Positions 39,315-50,557 of a stretch of DNA of 64,000 nucleotides are shown here, piece after piece. Each line of letters opens with the position of its first letter. Within the stretch, counting starts at the first letter, position 1. The translations under genes were made by a program, and so were the position numbers. The notes under the pieces were generated by a model. The model had not been told where the DNA came from, made no database searches, and was given only the letters and a program-made list of their open reading frames with translations. This stretch comes from Siphlonurus alternatus (Eukaryota; Arthropoda; Insecta; Ephemeroptera; Siphlonuridae), in contig OX463785.1 of NCBI GenBank assembly GCA_949825025.1, positions 20,213,971 to 20,277,970 on the forward strand, written 5' to 3'.

Positions 39315-39712
39315 TCGAGCGTGGCGCAGTGCATTGACCGGTTCTCGTTAGATCACCGAAGTCAGGCTACGTCGAGCGTGGTTAGTACTTGGATGGGTGA
39401 CCGTTTCAAGTAAAAAATACGCTGCTCCCTCCCTGGGGTAAATTCATCTCGGTTTCCACCCAGTGCAGTGATGCACTTGTGTGTGGTTCCTCAGGCTTTG
39501 GACATCGCTTTGGTCCATTGAGAAAAAGTAGAGGTGTCCGTCCTGACTGAGGTTTTCCACGGTTCCCTCAGTCTCACCTCAGTGAATGCTGGGACGCGTA
39601 ACAGGCCGTGGCATCCGTTCCCTACCTTATCCCTACCCAGTACCCCGCCGCGAGCTGTAAGCTCTTAGGGGTGTATCCTTGTAACAAAAAAAAAAAAAAA
39701 AAAAAAAAATGA
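39315..39712 (+). mobile_element. 5S rRNA-derived SINE, full length
   Basis: The 5' part matches 5S rRNA: GGTTCTCGTTAGATCACCGA followed by CGTGGTTAGTACTTGGATGG and GTGACCG, covering the 5S internal promoter. The body is lineage-specific and the tail ends GGGTGTATCCTTGTAAC plus a poly-A of more than 20. It is the best copy in the window and the reference for the others. This structure defines SINE3-type elements. Confidence 0.9.
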
Positions 39713-40286
39713 ATCAAATTGCTTGTGCATGTTTAAAAAAGACAAAAAAAAGTATAATACAAATTTACAGTTTTGGTGGAAGTTAAAAGATTAGTTAATT
39801 TCTTTTGTATGCATAAAAATAAAATTTAATTTTAATGTAACCACATAATATATACTATGTCACAAAAACTTCATGCAGCTAAAGCAGAGGAAAGACAGTA
39901 TCTCACGGTATTTATAACACTAGAAATTAAAATACATTATAAATTTAGAATGCTTTATTATTACATTTTGTAGTATTATTAAAGTTAAACGATGTTTCAG
40001 TATGTGAAGTATTAACGCCATCATGCAACTAATTTATTATCTTGAATTTGGACAGTAATAATTCAGCTCCAGAATAAAAAATAATAAATTTTAACGGATG
40101 AATCTTAGTTAATTGTGATCTCATAACTGGTCCCTTTGATTTTAATTAAACTTACAGGGGACTTTAAACTCAACATAAATGACACAAAACTTTTTCAAAT
40201 TGGATCTGTGTCAACAGTTTTGTGAGTGACAATTGAGGCAAATGTTTAACATAAGAGCCTTATGGGCTCGCGGAAGCTGGGGATGT
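39713..40286. other. AT-rich intergenic DNA, no gene recognised
   Basis: No supported feature on either strand. Confidence 0.45.
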
Positions 40287-40425
40287 ACCTGAGTTGAAAT
40301 AAATTTCATCTTTTATTCGCTATTAAGCTCTCTCCTAGTATAATTTTCTTCTATTTTACCATCATTTTAGAGGAAAAAAGACGAGGTTACGTATTTTTTC
40401 CTCTTCTTTATCATAACACCATCCT
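40287..40425 (+). repeat. REP-1 copy, partial
   Basis: CTGAGTTGAAATAAATTTCA then TATTTTACCATCATTTTAGA and a truncated right half. Confidence 0.6.
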
Positions 40426-40714
40426 AAAGTTAAGTAAAATTAAAAAATAATTAATATTAATAATTCCTTTAGGTTCACCCACATGAATATTACATAATAT
40501 TCCTTTAAATATTAAAATTTATCATAACCTTTATTATATCTTTGATGATATAGTTATTAATCTCAAATGACCAACTGAAGATTTCAAATCAATATTATTT
40601 TTTTTTTATGTTGATATAATAAAGTTAAATTTATTGCATTTAAATATAAAACTTCTATGATTTTACAAACAGCCTACGAACATTCATAGTAATTATTAAC
40701 AAACAATATATAAT

Positions 40715-40720
40715 TTTATT
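40715..40720 (-). promoter_or_regulatory. Polyadenylation signal of the GMC gene
   Basis: AATAAA on the minus strand, about 20 nt after the stop codon. Confidence 0.65.
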
Positions 40721-40739
40721 ATTATCAATAAAACTTTGC

Positions 40740-42617
40740 TTAACATTTCTTAGATTTCCAAGCGCTGTTAATTAAATCTGAAGCCTTCTCTGCAATCATA
40801 TAAACAGGTGCAATCAAATGTGCAGTTGGGACAAAGGGCATTATTGAAGCATCAACAACCCTCAAACCTTTAATACCATACACCCTTAATTCAGGATCAA
40901 CAACAGCTTCAGGGTCATAAGGTGGACCCATTTTTGCTGTACCACATTGGTGGTAAATTGTTGTAGTTAATTGTCGAATTGCACATCTCCAATAATTATC
41001 AGAATTAAATTTATATTTTTTACAAGCAGGTATAGGAATTGAATGTAATTTAGTACCAAATTTCTTAAATATTTTAGATTTTGTTATAATTTTAATTGCA
41101 ATTTTTGTACCTTCTAATATTACATCTAAATCATTACCTTTAGTTAAATAATTATGTTTAATTAAAGGTAATTTAAATGGATCTTTTGATTGTAATAAAA
41201 TCCTTCCTCTACTTTTTGGTCTCATTAACATGGGAAATATTGAAAAAGAATCCCTATTTTCAATTGGTTTAAATACAGTATTATAAATTTCATTATTTAT
41301 TCCTGTAGATATTTGTAAAGTTGGATCACTTGCATAAGAACCACTTATAAACATTAATTCTATATCAGGATAATCAATACTTTCATTATTTAATTTTGTA
41401 TTAATAAATGATATAGCTTCAACCCCACCTGGTACAGATATAGGACCTTGATGAAATGCTAAAAAATCAATTAAATAATTACGATTACCTATAATTCTAT
41501 CAGGTATTAATGATATTTTATTATTAATTAAAAATGTTAAACCTCCTAAAGCTATATGATCCTGTAAATTATATCCAACTTTAAGATCTTTAATTACAGG
41601 TATTCCTAATGATTTTAAATGATCTGATGGTCCTATTCCACTTAACATTAAAATTTGTGGACTTCCAAAAACACCTGCTGATAAAATTATTTCTTTACGT
41701 ACTTTAATTTTGAATTTTTTACCATTTTTTATAAAGTCAATACCATATGCTTTTTTTGTATTTGAATTAATTAAAATTTTAGTTACAACTGATAATTTTT
41801 TAACATGTAAATTTTTTCTTTGTCTAATTGGTATTATGAAAGCTCTATTTGAACTTAATCTAGTACCATTTTTCATTGTAGCTTGTATATATGAAAAACC
41901 AGTTTGTGATTTACCATTATAATCTATAATATTATATCCAAATTCTTTACCAGCATTTAAAAAACTATTAGCTAAATTAGTATGATATGGTGGATATGTT
42001 ATTGTTAATGGACCATTTTTACCACGTAAATTTAAATTTATATCAGGTATTTTTACATTTTCAAACTTTTTAAAATACGGTAAAACATCATCAAAACCCC
42101 AACCTGGGTTTCCTAATTCTCTCCATCCATCATAATCTTTTTTATTACCTCTTGTTAACACCATATAATTTATAACACTTGAACCACCTAACACTTTTCC
42201 TCGTGGTAGTTTACATTGTTTATTTTTCATACCTAAACATGCACTTTCTTGAGACATAGTTCGATGACCCCAATTAGTTTCTGTTAATTGGAAATAATTA
42301 GCTAATAATGGGATATCCATGATGATGTTTTCATCTCTTCCAGCCTCGATTACAAGCACTTTATGATCCGGGTTTTCACTGAGTCTGTTCGCCATGACAC
42401 AACCGGCGGAACCTCCCCCTATTATAATAAAATCATACTCTGGGAGAACGAAGGGGGCTTCTTGGACGGTAGAATCTTGAAATCGCAACCCTTCTTTTAA
42501 ACCAATTATAAATGATTCAAAAATACTGTATGGAGTTCGAGCTAAAGTTAGTTGTATTATGAGTAATATTGTTATAAAGGATGTCAATTTTTGTATTTTT
42601 GATGTTTGATGAGTCAT
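40740..42617 (-). CDS. GMC-family FAD-dependent oxidoreductase (625 aa)
   Basis: One uninterrupted minus-strand ORF with an N-terminal signal sequence (hydrophobic 11-26), so probably secreted. The FAD dinucleotide-binding site is IIIGGGSAGCVMANRLSE (64-81) with a downstream EAGRDE; GMC signature 1 is RGKVLGGSSVIN (139-150) and signature 2 SAGVFGSPQILMLSGIG (313-329). H556 in YHQCGT is the first catalytic residue. The second position, Asn in the GNxNAP motif of most insect glucose-dehydrogenase relatives, reads TAHLIAP here, giving H600. Length is typical (about 600-630). A splice acceptor (TTACAG) sits 11 nt upstream of the ATG, so at least one non-coding 5' exon exists further up. The middle of the gene uses almost only A/T third positions, while the first ~100 codons are more GC-rich. 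Substrate unknown: sugars, ecdysteroids or alcohols are all precedented in insects. Confidence 0.93.
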   Translation of the reverse strand: MTHQTSKIQKLTSFITILLIIQLTLARTPYSIFESFIIGLKEGLRFQDSTVQEAPFVLPEYDFIIIGGGSAGCVMANRLSENPDHKVLVIEAGRDENIIMDIPLLANYFQLTETNWGHRTMSQESACLGMKNKQCKLPRGKVLGGSSVINYMVLTRGNKKDYDGWRELGNPGWGFDDVLPYFKKFENVKIPDINLNLRGKNGPLTITYPPYHTNLANSFLNAGKEFGYNIIDYNGKSQTGFSYIQATMKNGTRLSSNRAFIIPIRQRKNLHVKKLSVVTKILINSNTKKAYGIDFIKNGKKFKIKVRKEIILSAGVFGSPQILMLSGIGPSDHLKSLGIPVIKDLKVGYNLQDHIALGGLTFLINNKISLIPDRIIGNRNYLIDFLAFHQGPISVPGGVEAISFINTKLNNESIDYPDIELMFISGSYASDPTLQISTGINNEIYNTVFKPIENRDSFSIFPMLMRPKSRGRILLQSKDPFKLPLIKHNYLTKGNDLDVILEGTKIAIKIITKSKIFKKFGTKLHSIPIPACKKYKFNSDNYWRCAIRQLTTTIYHQCGTAKMGPPYDPEAVVDPELRVYGIKGLRVVDASIMPFVPTAHLIAPVYMIAEKASDLINSAWKSKKC

Positions 42618-42996
42618 TATAGAAGACCTGTAACAAAAAAATTAATAATTAAATTAGCTTTGTTTAGTGAAAAAATAAGTATGGAAAATAAATTAAAAAT
42701 TATTGTCCACAAAATTTTAAACCTTGCAATTTTTTGGTGATAAGAAAAATTGAAAAAAATTAATTTAATTCTATACATGAATTTAAGATTATTAATTTAT
42801 TTTATTTGGGTTTTATTAAAAATATTTAAAAATTTATATTATATCAATAAAAGCAAAATATATATTCAAATTTTAAATAACTTATTTTTAGTAATTTATT
42901 TATGTGTAAATTAGCCAGCCATTCATACGCATGTAATGCAACATTTATTGCAACATTTATTGCAACATTTATACAATGTAACATGACATTGATTAA

Positions 42997-43051
<55 letters not shown>

Positions 43052-43819
43052 CCTAAATTATATTTTTAAGTTCCCTGAATTATGTCTACACAATACATAA
43101 TATAGAAAAATTGATTATTTTATTATTAAATAGCTATAGAAAACTTTTGTAAAAAAAATCGATAAATTTCGTGAAAAATTATATCTGCAACTCATCCTTT
43201 GTGCGTCTAAACTTGATAAATGATCTTTTTACATAAAAAAATGTTATTTTTTTTTTCCTTGCTCAAAGAGAGAGGAGAGAGTATGAAAATGGTGCACAAT
43301 AGGAGGAAAAAAGACGAGGAGAGACGGAAAAGTGAATTAAAGTTGAAAATTAAATTAATTCGGGGTATTATATGTTATGGTATTTAATGTTATCACAAAT
43401 TTATTCAAACTAATGGCATTTTGTCTATATTATTACTTACGTTTTCTATCACAGGTACTAGGCTGTATTCAAATGCTTACTTGAAAAGTGAATTATAATT
43501 ATAATACCTTCCGATTCATATTTCACAACTTGCACTCACAGCGGCGAAGATGATACTGCTGTCAATTCAATGTCAACTTTTGACAAGTCATGCTTTTCTA
43601 TTAGTCTTCGGTGTCTAATTTTGTCACATTAATTTTAAGTAAAAAATAAAACTTTGATACAACAATAACTTTTACAAAAAAATAGCATGCTAATTATTTA
43701 TTTAAAAACGTAAAAAAATGTTCAAATGTTATTTTTTATGATATAATCTTTAAGCATAATATTTTTTTATATAAAAAATAATTTATAAGTTCATCATCTC
43801 CTTTTATTATTTAGGATTT
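42618..43819. other. Upstream region of the GMC gene
   Basis: A (TA)n microsatellite at 42988-43051. Minus-strand donors that could end a non-coding first exon: AAAAC|GTAAGTAA near 43440 and TTCAA|GTAAGC near 43481. No start site could be fixed. Confidence 0.35.
43180..43375 (-). repeat. REP-1 copy, shortened
   Basis: ATCTGCAACTCATCC, GTGCACAATAGGAGG and AAATTAAATTAATTC landmarks. Confidence 0.65.
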
Positions 43820-43915
43820 CGTGGGTCCATTCCATATCCTATAGAAATCCATCTCAGCATTCACCTGGTTATGACAGAGGGAACCAGGGAAACTTCAGTC
43901 AGGATGGTCGACAAT
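43820..43915 (-). mobile_element. 5S-derived SINE fragment
   Basis: The reverse complement carries CCATCCTGACTGAAGTTTCC and GGTTCCCTC, the SINE body; no 5S part remains. Similar small scraps lie at 34855-34895. Confidence 0.5.
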
Positions 43916-44339
43916 TGATGTAGGATGCCATTACTTCTCAGATGCACGAGTGGGTGTTCTTTATTTCAGCCATTTTAACACCTTTTATAAACATGACTTG
44001 AAAAATGTCTTAACACCTAATAAGCCATTAAATTAATTTAATTGTTAATTAGCACTTGGATAAACCTTTAAAAAAAATGTATGTACGTCTTATGTTTATG
44101 CCTTTTTTAAGCTTTTAACACAATGTGTTTGTTATATATATACATGTATATAATATGTGACAAGAAGTTTAAAAATACATTATCAGTAATATTATGAAAT
44201 AACATTTACAATAAGTAAAAAAAAAAATCCAAATTATTATTATAATATATTTGTTAATTATTTTTGTTTGATAAAAAATTGTAAGGCAAAACATAATAAT
44301 ATGTATTATAAGTAACTGCATGCATGGAGAGAAAAGTGG

Positions 44340-44460
44340 GAGTTCTACCTATTTATATAACCTTTATTGCTTTTCGATTGATTACACAATATAAGCAAGT
44401 TAACAACGACTTAACGTCAATCGTCCATACATAAATAACTTGGATGCACAGCAAATAGAT
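44340..44460 (-). other. Displaced 3' UTR end of odorant receptor 1
   Basis: TTATTGCTTTTCGATTGATT and CACAATATAAGCAAG match the region just after receptor 2 (52861-52960), including minus-strand AATAAA at 44368-44363. It lies 1.2 kb from the stop codon of receptor 1, because MITE-G and an inverted repeat sit between. Confidence 0.6.
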
Positions 44461-44633
44461 ACACACATCACAGATCAAAAAATATTTTTTAAATCCTGCC
44501 ACTACAAATCAAATACATTATGTTGTGAATTTCATGTTTTAATATACAGATTAATGTGACTGCATAAGTTATATACTTTAATGCTCGTACCATACAAGAA
44601 AATTGTGAGATTTTGTTATAGTTTTAAGGCTTA

Positions 44634-45080
44634 ACCTGAGAAATTTGGACGAAAAATTCGCTACAACAGATTTTCTTCAAATTAATTTGGTGGACTCACA
44701 ACAATCGTCAAATTAGCTCTGATTTTTTTCGGAATTTTTTAACCGTTGATTTAATTATAATTAATTTATTTAAATGAGAATTTTGTATCCTTCCAATGTT
44801 AAATTTGTTAATTAGCATTGCAAAAAAACTATACAACAGATTCTTTTACTTTTTTTTTTACTAAAACCTATTTTTTTAGACTATTTTTCTGAATTGTTTT
44901 CATATATTTTGAACCGTGGCGATGATCGTTTCCTGTATGTGATGAGAAATGTGGCAACGTTCTCAAGGACTGTTGTCACCACCCCCTCCTAAAAATTTAT
45001 GCGCATTCCAATGCAAACAGTGTTGCCACTATAGCCACGCCTCTTGACCTTGACAGACAAATTCTCAGGTTATACCTTAA
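44634..45080. mobile_element. MITE-G copy
   Basis: TAAGGCTTAACCTGAGAAAT to AATTCTCAGGTTATACCTTAA, the second copy of the element at 33880-34334 and in the same orientation. Confidence 0.85.
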
Positions 45081-45112
45081 AGAAGGTTTTCTGACGAGGG
45101 TTCATTATAATT

Positions 45113-45354
45113 AATGGTAAATGAATCTTACCGGACTGTTTCCACTCGTCGATTTTGTTGTAGTACATCGAGAAACTTGAGCACTGAATTATAATGTTAA
45201 TGTTTTTATTATTATCACTACAAAGAAAACAGGTGCACCTGAAGTGTAGTTATAATAATAAAAACATTAACATTATAATTCAGTGCTCAAGTTTCTCGAC
45301 GTACTACAACAAAATCGACGAGTGGAAACAGTCCGGTAAGATTCAATTACCATT
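45113..45354. repeat. Large inverted repeat, arms ~105 bp
   Basis: The left arm starts AATGGTAAATGAATCTTACC and the right arm ends GGTAAGATTCAATTACCATT. The arms are almost perfectly complementary; the loop of about 30 nt includes AGGTGCACCT. Confidence 0.9.
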
Positions 45355-45579
45355 TATTTGTTATAGTTATTGAAAGTATGGTAGTTCATAAAAACATTGC
45401 ACAGTAATAAATAAAGATCATTTTTTACCTCAAGTATTACATGGTATGATTGGTATGAATCAATTTAATAGCATTCTAGAATTTTGTTAACACAATATAA
45501 TTATTATACATATCATAATCATTGCATACCATGCTAATTATGTTAGAATTATAAGGGTTTTCTTAAATAATCATTAAAT

Positions 45580-48500
45580 TTAAGTGTAATTTAAAAAGAA
45601 GAGAATATAGCTGACGGCAGCACTTAGCACCTGAAATAATTAATTACAAATTAATTACACACAACACTGTTGAGAAAATATATTTTAAACTTTATTATAA
45701 ATATAGTAATGAAATTGTTGTTAATATTTGCGTGTTTAAAGAATATAATTCTTTATAATAATTTAAGTATATAAAGTATACAAACTGGATAGTACACATT
45801 TTATGAGTTCTATGTAAAAGTATTTTTATTTTAATAAAAAATATTAAAATATGACATGTTTATTTTTTTGAGTGACTTTATGTGACATTGCCAAGTAAAT
45901 AATAATAATTTTCATTGTACATATAACATACCGATGCAAAGAACTCGACACAAACGGTGAAATATCCCAGTCCACTGATCTCCTCTGGCTTGGCGCCTCC
46001 TGAGAGTCTCGTGACGAGGACTTGCAGTGCGGAGCGTGCGGGTCCTGCCTTCAACCCTCCACGTGACACCTGGCATGCATTCACCACGGACTCACGTAGC
46101 AAGATGCTCTGAAACATTAGATAAAATAGCTTCAAACTTCTTCAATTTTTATGGAGTTTTGTTCTTAATTTTTTTTTCTAAAATTGCCATGAGTAAAATA
46201 AATTGCTGATTCTTTGAAAGAAATTAGCTCTGTTTATTATAACTATAATATGTTTATATATTAATAGATATGAGGTACTACTGGTCCAGCTGGTTAAATT
46301 GTGTGATTTGATTTTTTTCAGGTATTTGGTAATAGGTAAAAAAATAACTACAGTAATCTTATTGATCCACCATCATAATATACCAATTATTATGTATCTA
46401 CAAAATAATTAATAAATTATTTTAATTTTTTAATAACGCATTATATACTTGTCCGAAATAATGAGCTATCTGCCTACTATTATATCGTTGCAATAATGAG
46501 CTATATTTCTGCTATTTCAGATAGCATAATGAGCTTTAATTTTATATCAACATACCAGCTCATAATTGAACTCACCTGAAATAACAGATAGCTCATTATT
46601 CTGGACGAGGGGCGATATTGTTCAATAAATCGGGAAAATATATAGGGTCATTATTACATGATATATGAACATACCTTGTCCATCACCATTTGCCCGGCTG
46701 TAGAGTATATATAAAGTCGGATCATCAGTCCAATCAGGCTGAACAGTGTGACTGCCACCACCACAGGAACTGAAAACTTAATTGAAGAAAATAATTTAAA
46801 AATAACCTATAAAACCGATATTAAATTTTATTGCAGAAATGAATATAGAAGGTACCAAATTTATGCTCAGATTTTCAGATTTGAGTCTCAGAATTGATTT
46901 TAAATAATTATTGAAAGTGCGACTTACACTTAATTATTAATTTCACGCTGCAACTTCGATGTATATTTTTTAATTAACACAAAATTTAATTACGAAAATT
47001 ACAATATTCATACAAATATTTATATGGTATTTTAAGTACTTAACTTATTTTTTACAGTACATTGTTTTTGTTTGTTTGTTTGTTTTTTTTTTGTCCTAAA
47101 TAAAGTTCTAATTGCTAATTGCGTAAATGAGAAATGTATAGTTGGTTAATTATACATAATTTTATAAAAAAAATGAAAAGACTGCATTCAAGTAAAAGAA
47201 AAGTAGTAATATAACTTACCCTCATTAACATCAGAGTATACATTGTAACGTAATACAATATAACACCGTGGGTAAGGAATATGAAAGGTCCCATCAGGTC
47301 ATTGACCTCATCGATAATCCTGCAAAAATAACAGTGCCAAATTAAAGTATGATTTTTTGGTGTTGGTAAATTAAAGCTTCATTTATAAAATTTTAAATCT
47401 TATATAACACTTTAAAAGGATGTAACAAAGCCTAACATTATATAGGTTTTGGAATGTAGAAAATAAAGTAATAATTTTAATTTATTGGTATCAGATTTTC
47501 TACTTTTATATATAAGATTTCATACATTATCTTTTGGGACTCAAATCTGACCTAATATTCAAACTGAATTTTGAATAGACCATTTTTACTTCACGTATTG
47601 GTTATACAACCTGAGGTAGTGCTGATGGTACTGCACCCACTCCTTGAACTGCGGGGTCACCACCCCCCGAGGTCCAGGTAGGAGCGCTTGGGGGGCGGCG
47701 CGTGCCAACATTGAGGCGCGTTCTGACGCGGCCAACATCAGAGAACACATGAATGCTTCTGAGGTGCATCCATTCATTATTGATACAAAACACCAAACAT
47801 CTGCAAGAAATATAAGAAAATAAGTTCGGGAAAATTTAGAAAAATACAAAATTAATTGAATAATTAATTCATTGAAATGTAGTACACTCCATTTGAATAA
47901 AAATCAATATTATATAAAATCTATTGTACTATTTTTATGTATATAATATATTTCAGTCTAGCACTTATTTTTTTGACGTAACGAGTTTAAGATGACAATT
48001 CTTGACTATAGAGCGGTTTTCCTTTTATATTTTTTTGTAGAATATTTTAATCCTAGCTTTACCAAGTTCTTTTTTTATCCCACACTTTACCAGGGGGTGG
48101 ATCGCTGTTTAAATCACATGTTAAAAAATGTTAAAATTTTTTTCTTACTAATTTTCTTGCGGTAATACATTCATCCTGGGTGGCTAAATGAAGAATTACA
48201 AATTTTTCCAGATATTTTTTGTAAAATTATTTCATACTTTTTTTCAGCTTTAAAAAAATTACGGGTCATCTCGACCTCCCCTCTTCCCCTTGATAATGCT
48301 AGGGTCAATATTCCAATTACTTTGCAGAACTATAATGAAGTAGTAATCCGGAGGTTCATAAGGACTTCTTGGCCACCACGTGTACATCAGTAGAGGGTAG
48401 GACGTCCTGTCGAAGTCAACATCGGTGTGCGAGGAGAGCGTCATGGCCAGCCTGGAAATATACCAATCTTCAATTACAAGGTCGTTGACCCATCTTTGTC

Positions 48501-50557
48501 ATGGAAAGTTTCCTTTTACAGCCATGTTACCACGCTACCCCTTGTAAAAAATTCTATAATAAAGTATATAATTAATTTGTAATAAAATTTATGATTTATT
48601 ATACTTTATATCATATCAGGTATTTTTTACGAGGGACGTAGAAGTATAATAAAGGGTATGTTAATTGATTAAAAAGGCTGCAAATAGGAATTTTCGATAA
48701 CAATGAGTGTATCCGAGTTGAAATAAATTTAATCTTTTATGCACTTTAACGTATCTCCTCGTTTTTTTCCTTCAATTTTGCACCTTTTTAGTTGAAAAAG
48801 GACGACATTACGTCTTCTGTCCTCTTATTGAACATAAAATGTTAGAAAAATTGTCTGTATTTCATCCTTACTTTGAGCGATGAAGAAATAAGGCTGTTGA
48901 GGTAAAAGACGTTATAAGATTAGGTTTGGATGAGGATGAGTTGAGGACTATTTTTCAACTAGGGTACATTTCGATAAAGTTTATATTACTCGTATATATA
49001 TACCTGAAAACAGAGCTGTCTTTACACCTTAATGATGATTTATAAATGCTGAGAATTTGGATTAATGATTTAAAAATTTTGAGAGAAGATCGCCGAAGAA
49101 ACTAACATTTATTTTATCCTTTATTTTATGAACTAAAATGGTTATTAGTGTTATTACTTTATCATCGGAAAACATTGAATGACGTCCGTGACATTAAACC
49201 TTAACATATTTTAGACAACATATATTTCACTTACTTTATTACGAATGACAAAGTTGAGACAAACGCGTTGAACGAACTATGAATAAATATCACTTTGCTG
49301 AATAATCTGATCTTGTTTGTAGATTGCAGTTTCATTTCATTCTCCAATTTGCTGAAATCTTCAGAGTAATTCGACTCGTCATCTGAAAAATTGCAAACAT
49401 TTTAGATTTTATTTGACATTGAGAGCTTTGTCTCAATTGTTAGAGCGAGCCACTGCCTCCTAAATTCTGAAGGTGTTAAGACCGTGATCCCACTGTGACC
49501 ATCCTGACTTGGGGTTTCCACGGTTCCCCCTCGTCTACATGTTTGTTTCCGGGATGAATAAATTAAGTCGGCCATTGTCACAGTGCAAACTGTAGCACTT
49601 GTCGATAAGACTTTGCCTTGATGGGACAAGAATACGGAGATGTACTGTACATATATGTTATATGTATATTTCAGCAAAAATAAGTACAAGAAACGGAATT
49701 AATATATCGTCCCTCGTCCGGAATAATAAGCTATCTGCCTACCAATGACTCGTTGCAATAATGGAATAATGCTTTTTTTAAGTAAGAGCAATTATAAGCT
49801 TTATTTTATACCGATTTAAGGTGGATTTTCATGGACGATTTCCAGCCTGCGACGCGACGCGAATAAAGTATACACTTGCTGTAACATCCATTGGCGGCCA
49901 TATTGGGCTATTAAAAAAAAAAGAGCATCATAATTAACGTGATTTTACCGGTGAATTCGCCGCCGCATAGGATTTCACAGCTTTTACGTCAAATCGCGCC
50001 GCATCGCCATTGTCGCTCATGAATATCCACCTTAACAGCTCATAATTGCATCCACCTGAAATAGCAGATAGCTCATTTTTATTGCATCGAAATCGTGGTA
50101 AGCAGATAGCTCATTATTCCGGACGAGGGACGATATGGATTTGGGGGTCCATTTGAACCCCACCCCTTTCCCCTTGGTAAGGGACAAAAAATTCCTTGAT
50201 AATGCTAGGCTTAATTACCCAAATATTAAAAATAGTTTTGGTATAATATATTATATAAAAATGTTACTCACCATGAAACATATTTAATAATGATGTCATA
50301 CTGGTCCAGTTTTTAAGAAAATAATATCTTCTATATGTCAATTGAATGAAATTAAGACAAAAGAATAATAAATGGAGTTGGTTCGATATTGATTCATCAA
50401 AGTGTAAATAATAATAAATGATTGCAAGTAATGCTGTTACGTTGCTAATACAATAAGAAATAATGAACCAAAGAATTTGAATTTTACTAACATTTTTCCC
50501 ATCGGGTACAATAAATCCCAAAAATTTCATCGCTTTCATTACGTATTGAAATTCCAT
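45580..50557 (-). CDS. Or: Odorant receptor 1, 7tm_6 family (394 aa)
   Basis: Eight exons on the minus strand: 50557-50272, 49382-49235, 48451-48321, 47800-47611, 47319-47220, 46776-46675, 46108-45932, 45630-45580 (TAA); 1185 nt in frame. Exon order, lengths and phases equal those of receptor 2 apart from three bases in exon 1. The product is a multi-pass membrane protein that would pair with Orco as an odor-gated cation channel in sensory neurons. Visible marks: MEFQYVMKAMKFLGFIVPDG start with the short cytosolic N-terminus, several hydrophobic segments, the SYPLLMYTWWP loop typical of the extracellular loop 2 region, a RSALQVLVTRLSGG segment, and the C-terminal SAAVSYILFFLNYT with the family's conserved Ser-Tyr. 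The donor of exon 4 is weak (AG|GTTGTA) but is the same in both receptors. The acceptor of exon 6 is TTAAG, confirmed by alignment with receptor 2. Confidence 0.88.
46450..46611. mobile_element. MITE-D copy in receptor 1 intron
   Basis: TTGTCCGAAATAATGAGCTA to GCTCATTATTCTGGACGAGG inverted ends. Confidence 0.75.
46819..46922. mobile_element. MITE-A left-end fragment
   Basis: TTTTATTGCAGAAATGAATA through TTAAATAATTATTGAAAGTG; the rest is absent. Confidence 0.65.
48480..48706. mobile_element. FB-4-like foldback in receptor 1 intron
   Basis: CATGGAAAGTTTCCTTTTAC at the left and AATAGGAATTTTCGATAAC at the right, with complementary AAAGTATATAATTA and TTATTATACTTTAT inside; diverged. Confidence 0.45.
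48708..48966 (+). repeat. REP-1 copy, full length
   Basis: TCCGAGTTGAAATAAATTTA to CTATTTTTCAACTAGGGTAC. One of the most complete copies, about 260 bp. Confidence 0.75.
49490..49560 (+). mobile_element. 5S-derived SINE fragment
   Basis: GACCATCCTGACTTGGGGTT with TCCACGGTTCCCCCTCGTC matches the SINE body; no 5S part. Confidence 0.5.
49711..50130. mobile_element. MITE-D split by a nested TTAA-MITE
   Basis: CCTCGTCCGGAATAATAAGC to ATTCCGGACGAGG; interrupted at ACCGA^TTAACAGC, which is intact in the copy at 54953-55141. Confidence 0.85.
49816..50034. mobile_element. TTAA-MITE nested in MITE-D
   Basis: TTAAGGTGGATTTTCATGG to AATATCCACCTTAA. The unfilled MITE-D has a single TTAA at this place, so TTAA was duplicated, as in piggyBac-type insertion. 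Confidence 0.85.

Noticed and set aside
39315..39712. A functional 5S rRNA gene
   Set aside because: Only part of 5S is present, diverged, fused to a SINE body with a poly-A tail, and found in many truncated copies.
40740..42617. Bacterial origin of the intronless GMC gene
   Set aside because: It has an insect-type signal sequence, an upstream splice acceptor and a downstream AATAAA; the family is old and multi-copy in insects.
47586..47611. Extending receptor 1 exon 4 to the donor near 47586
   Set aside because: Receptor 2 has an in-frame stop directly after the same AG|GTTGTA position, and only this donor gives phase 2 for exon 5 in both genes.
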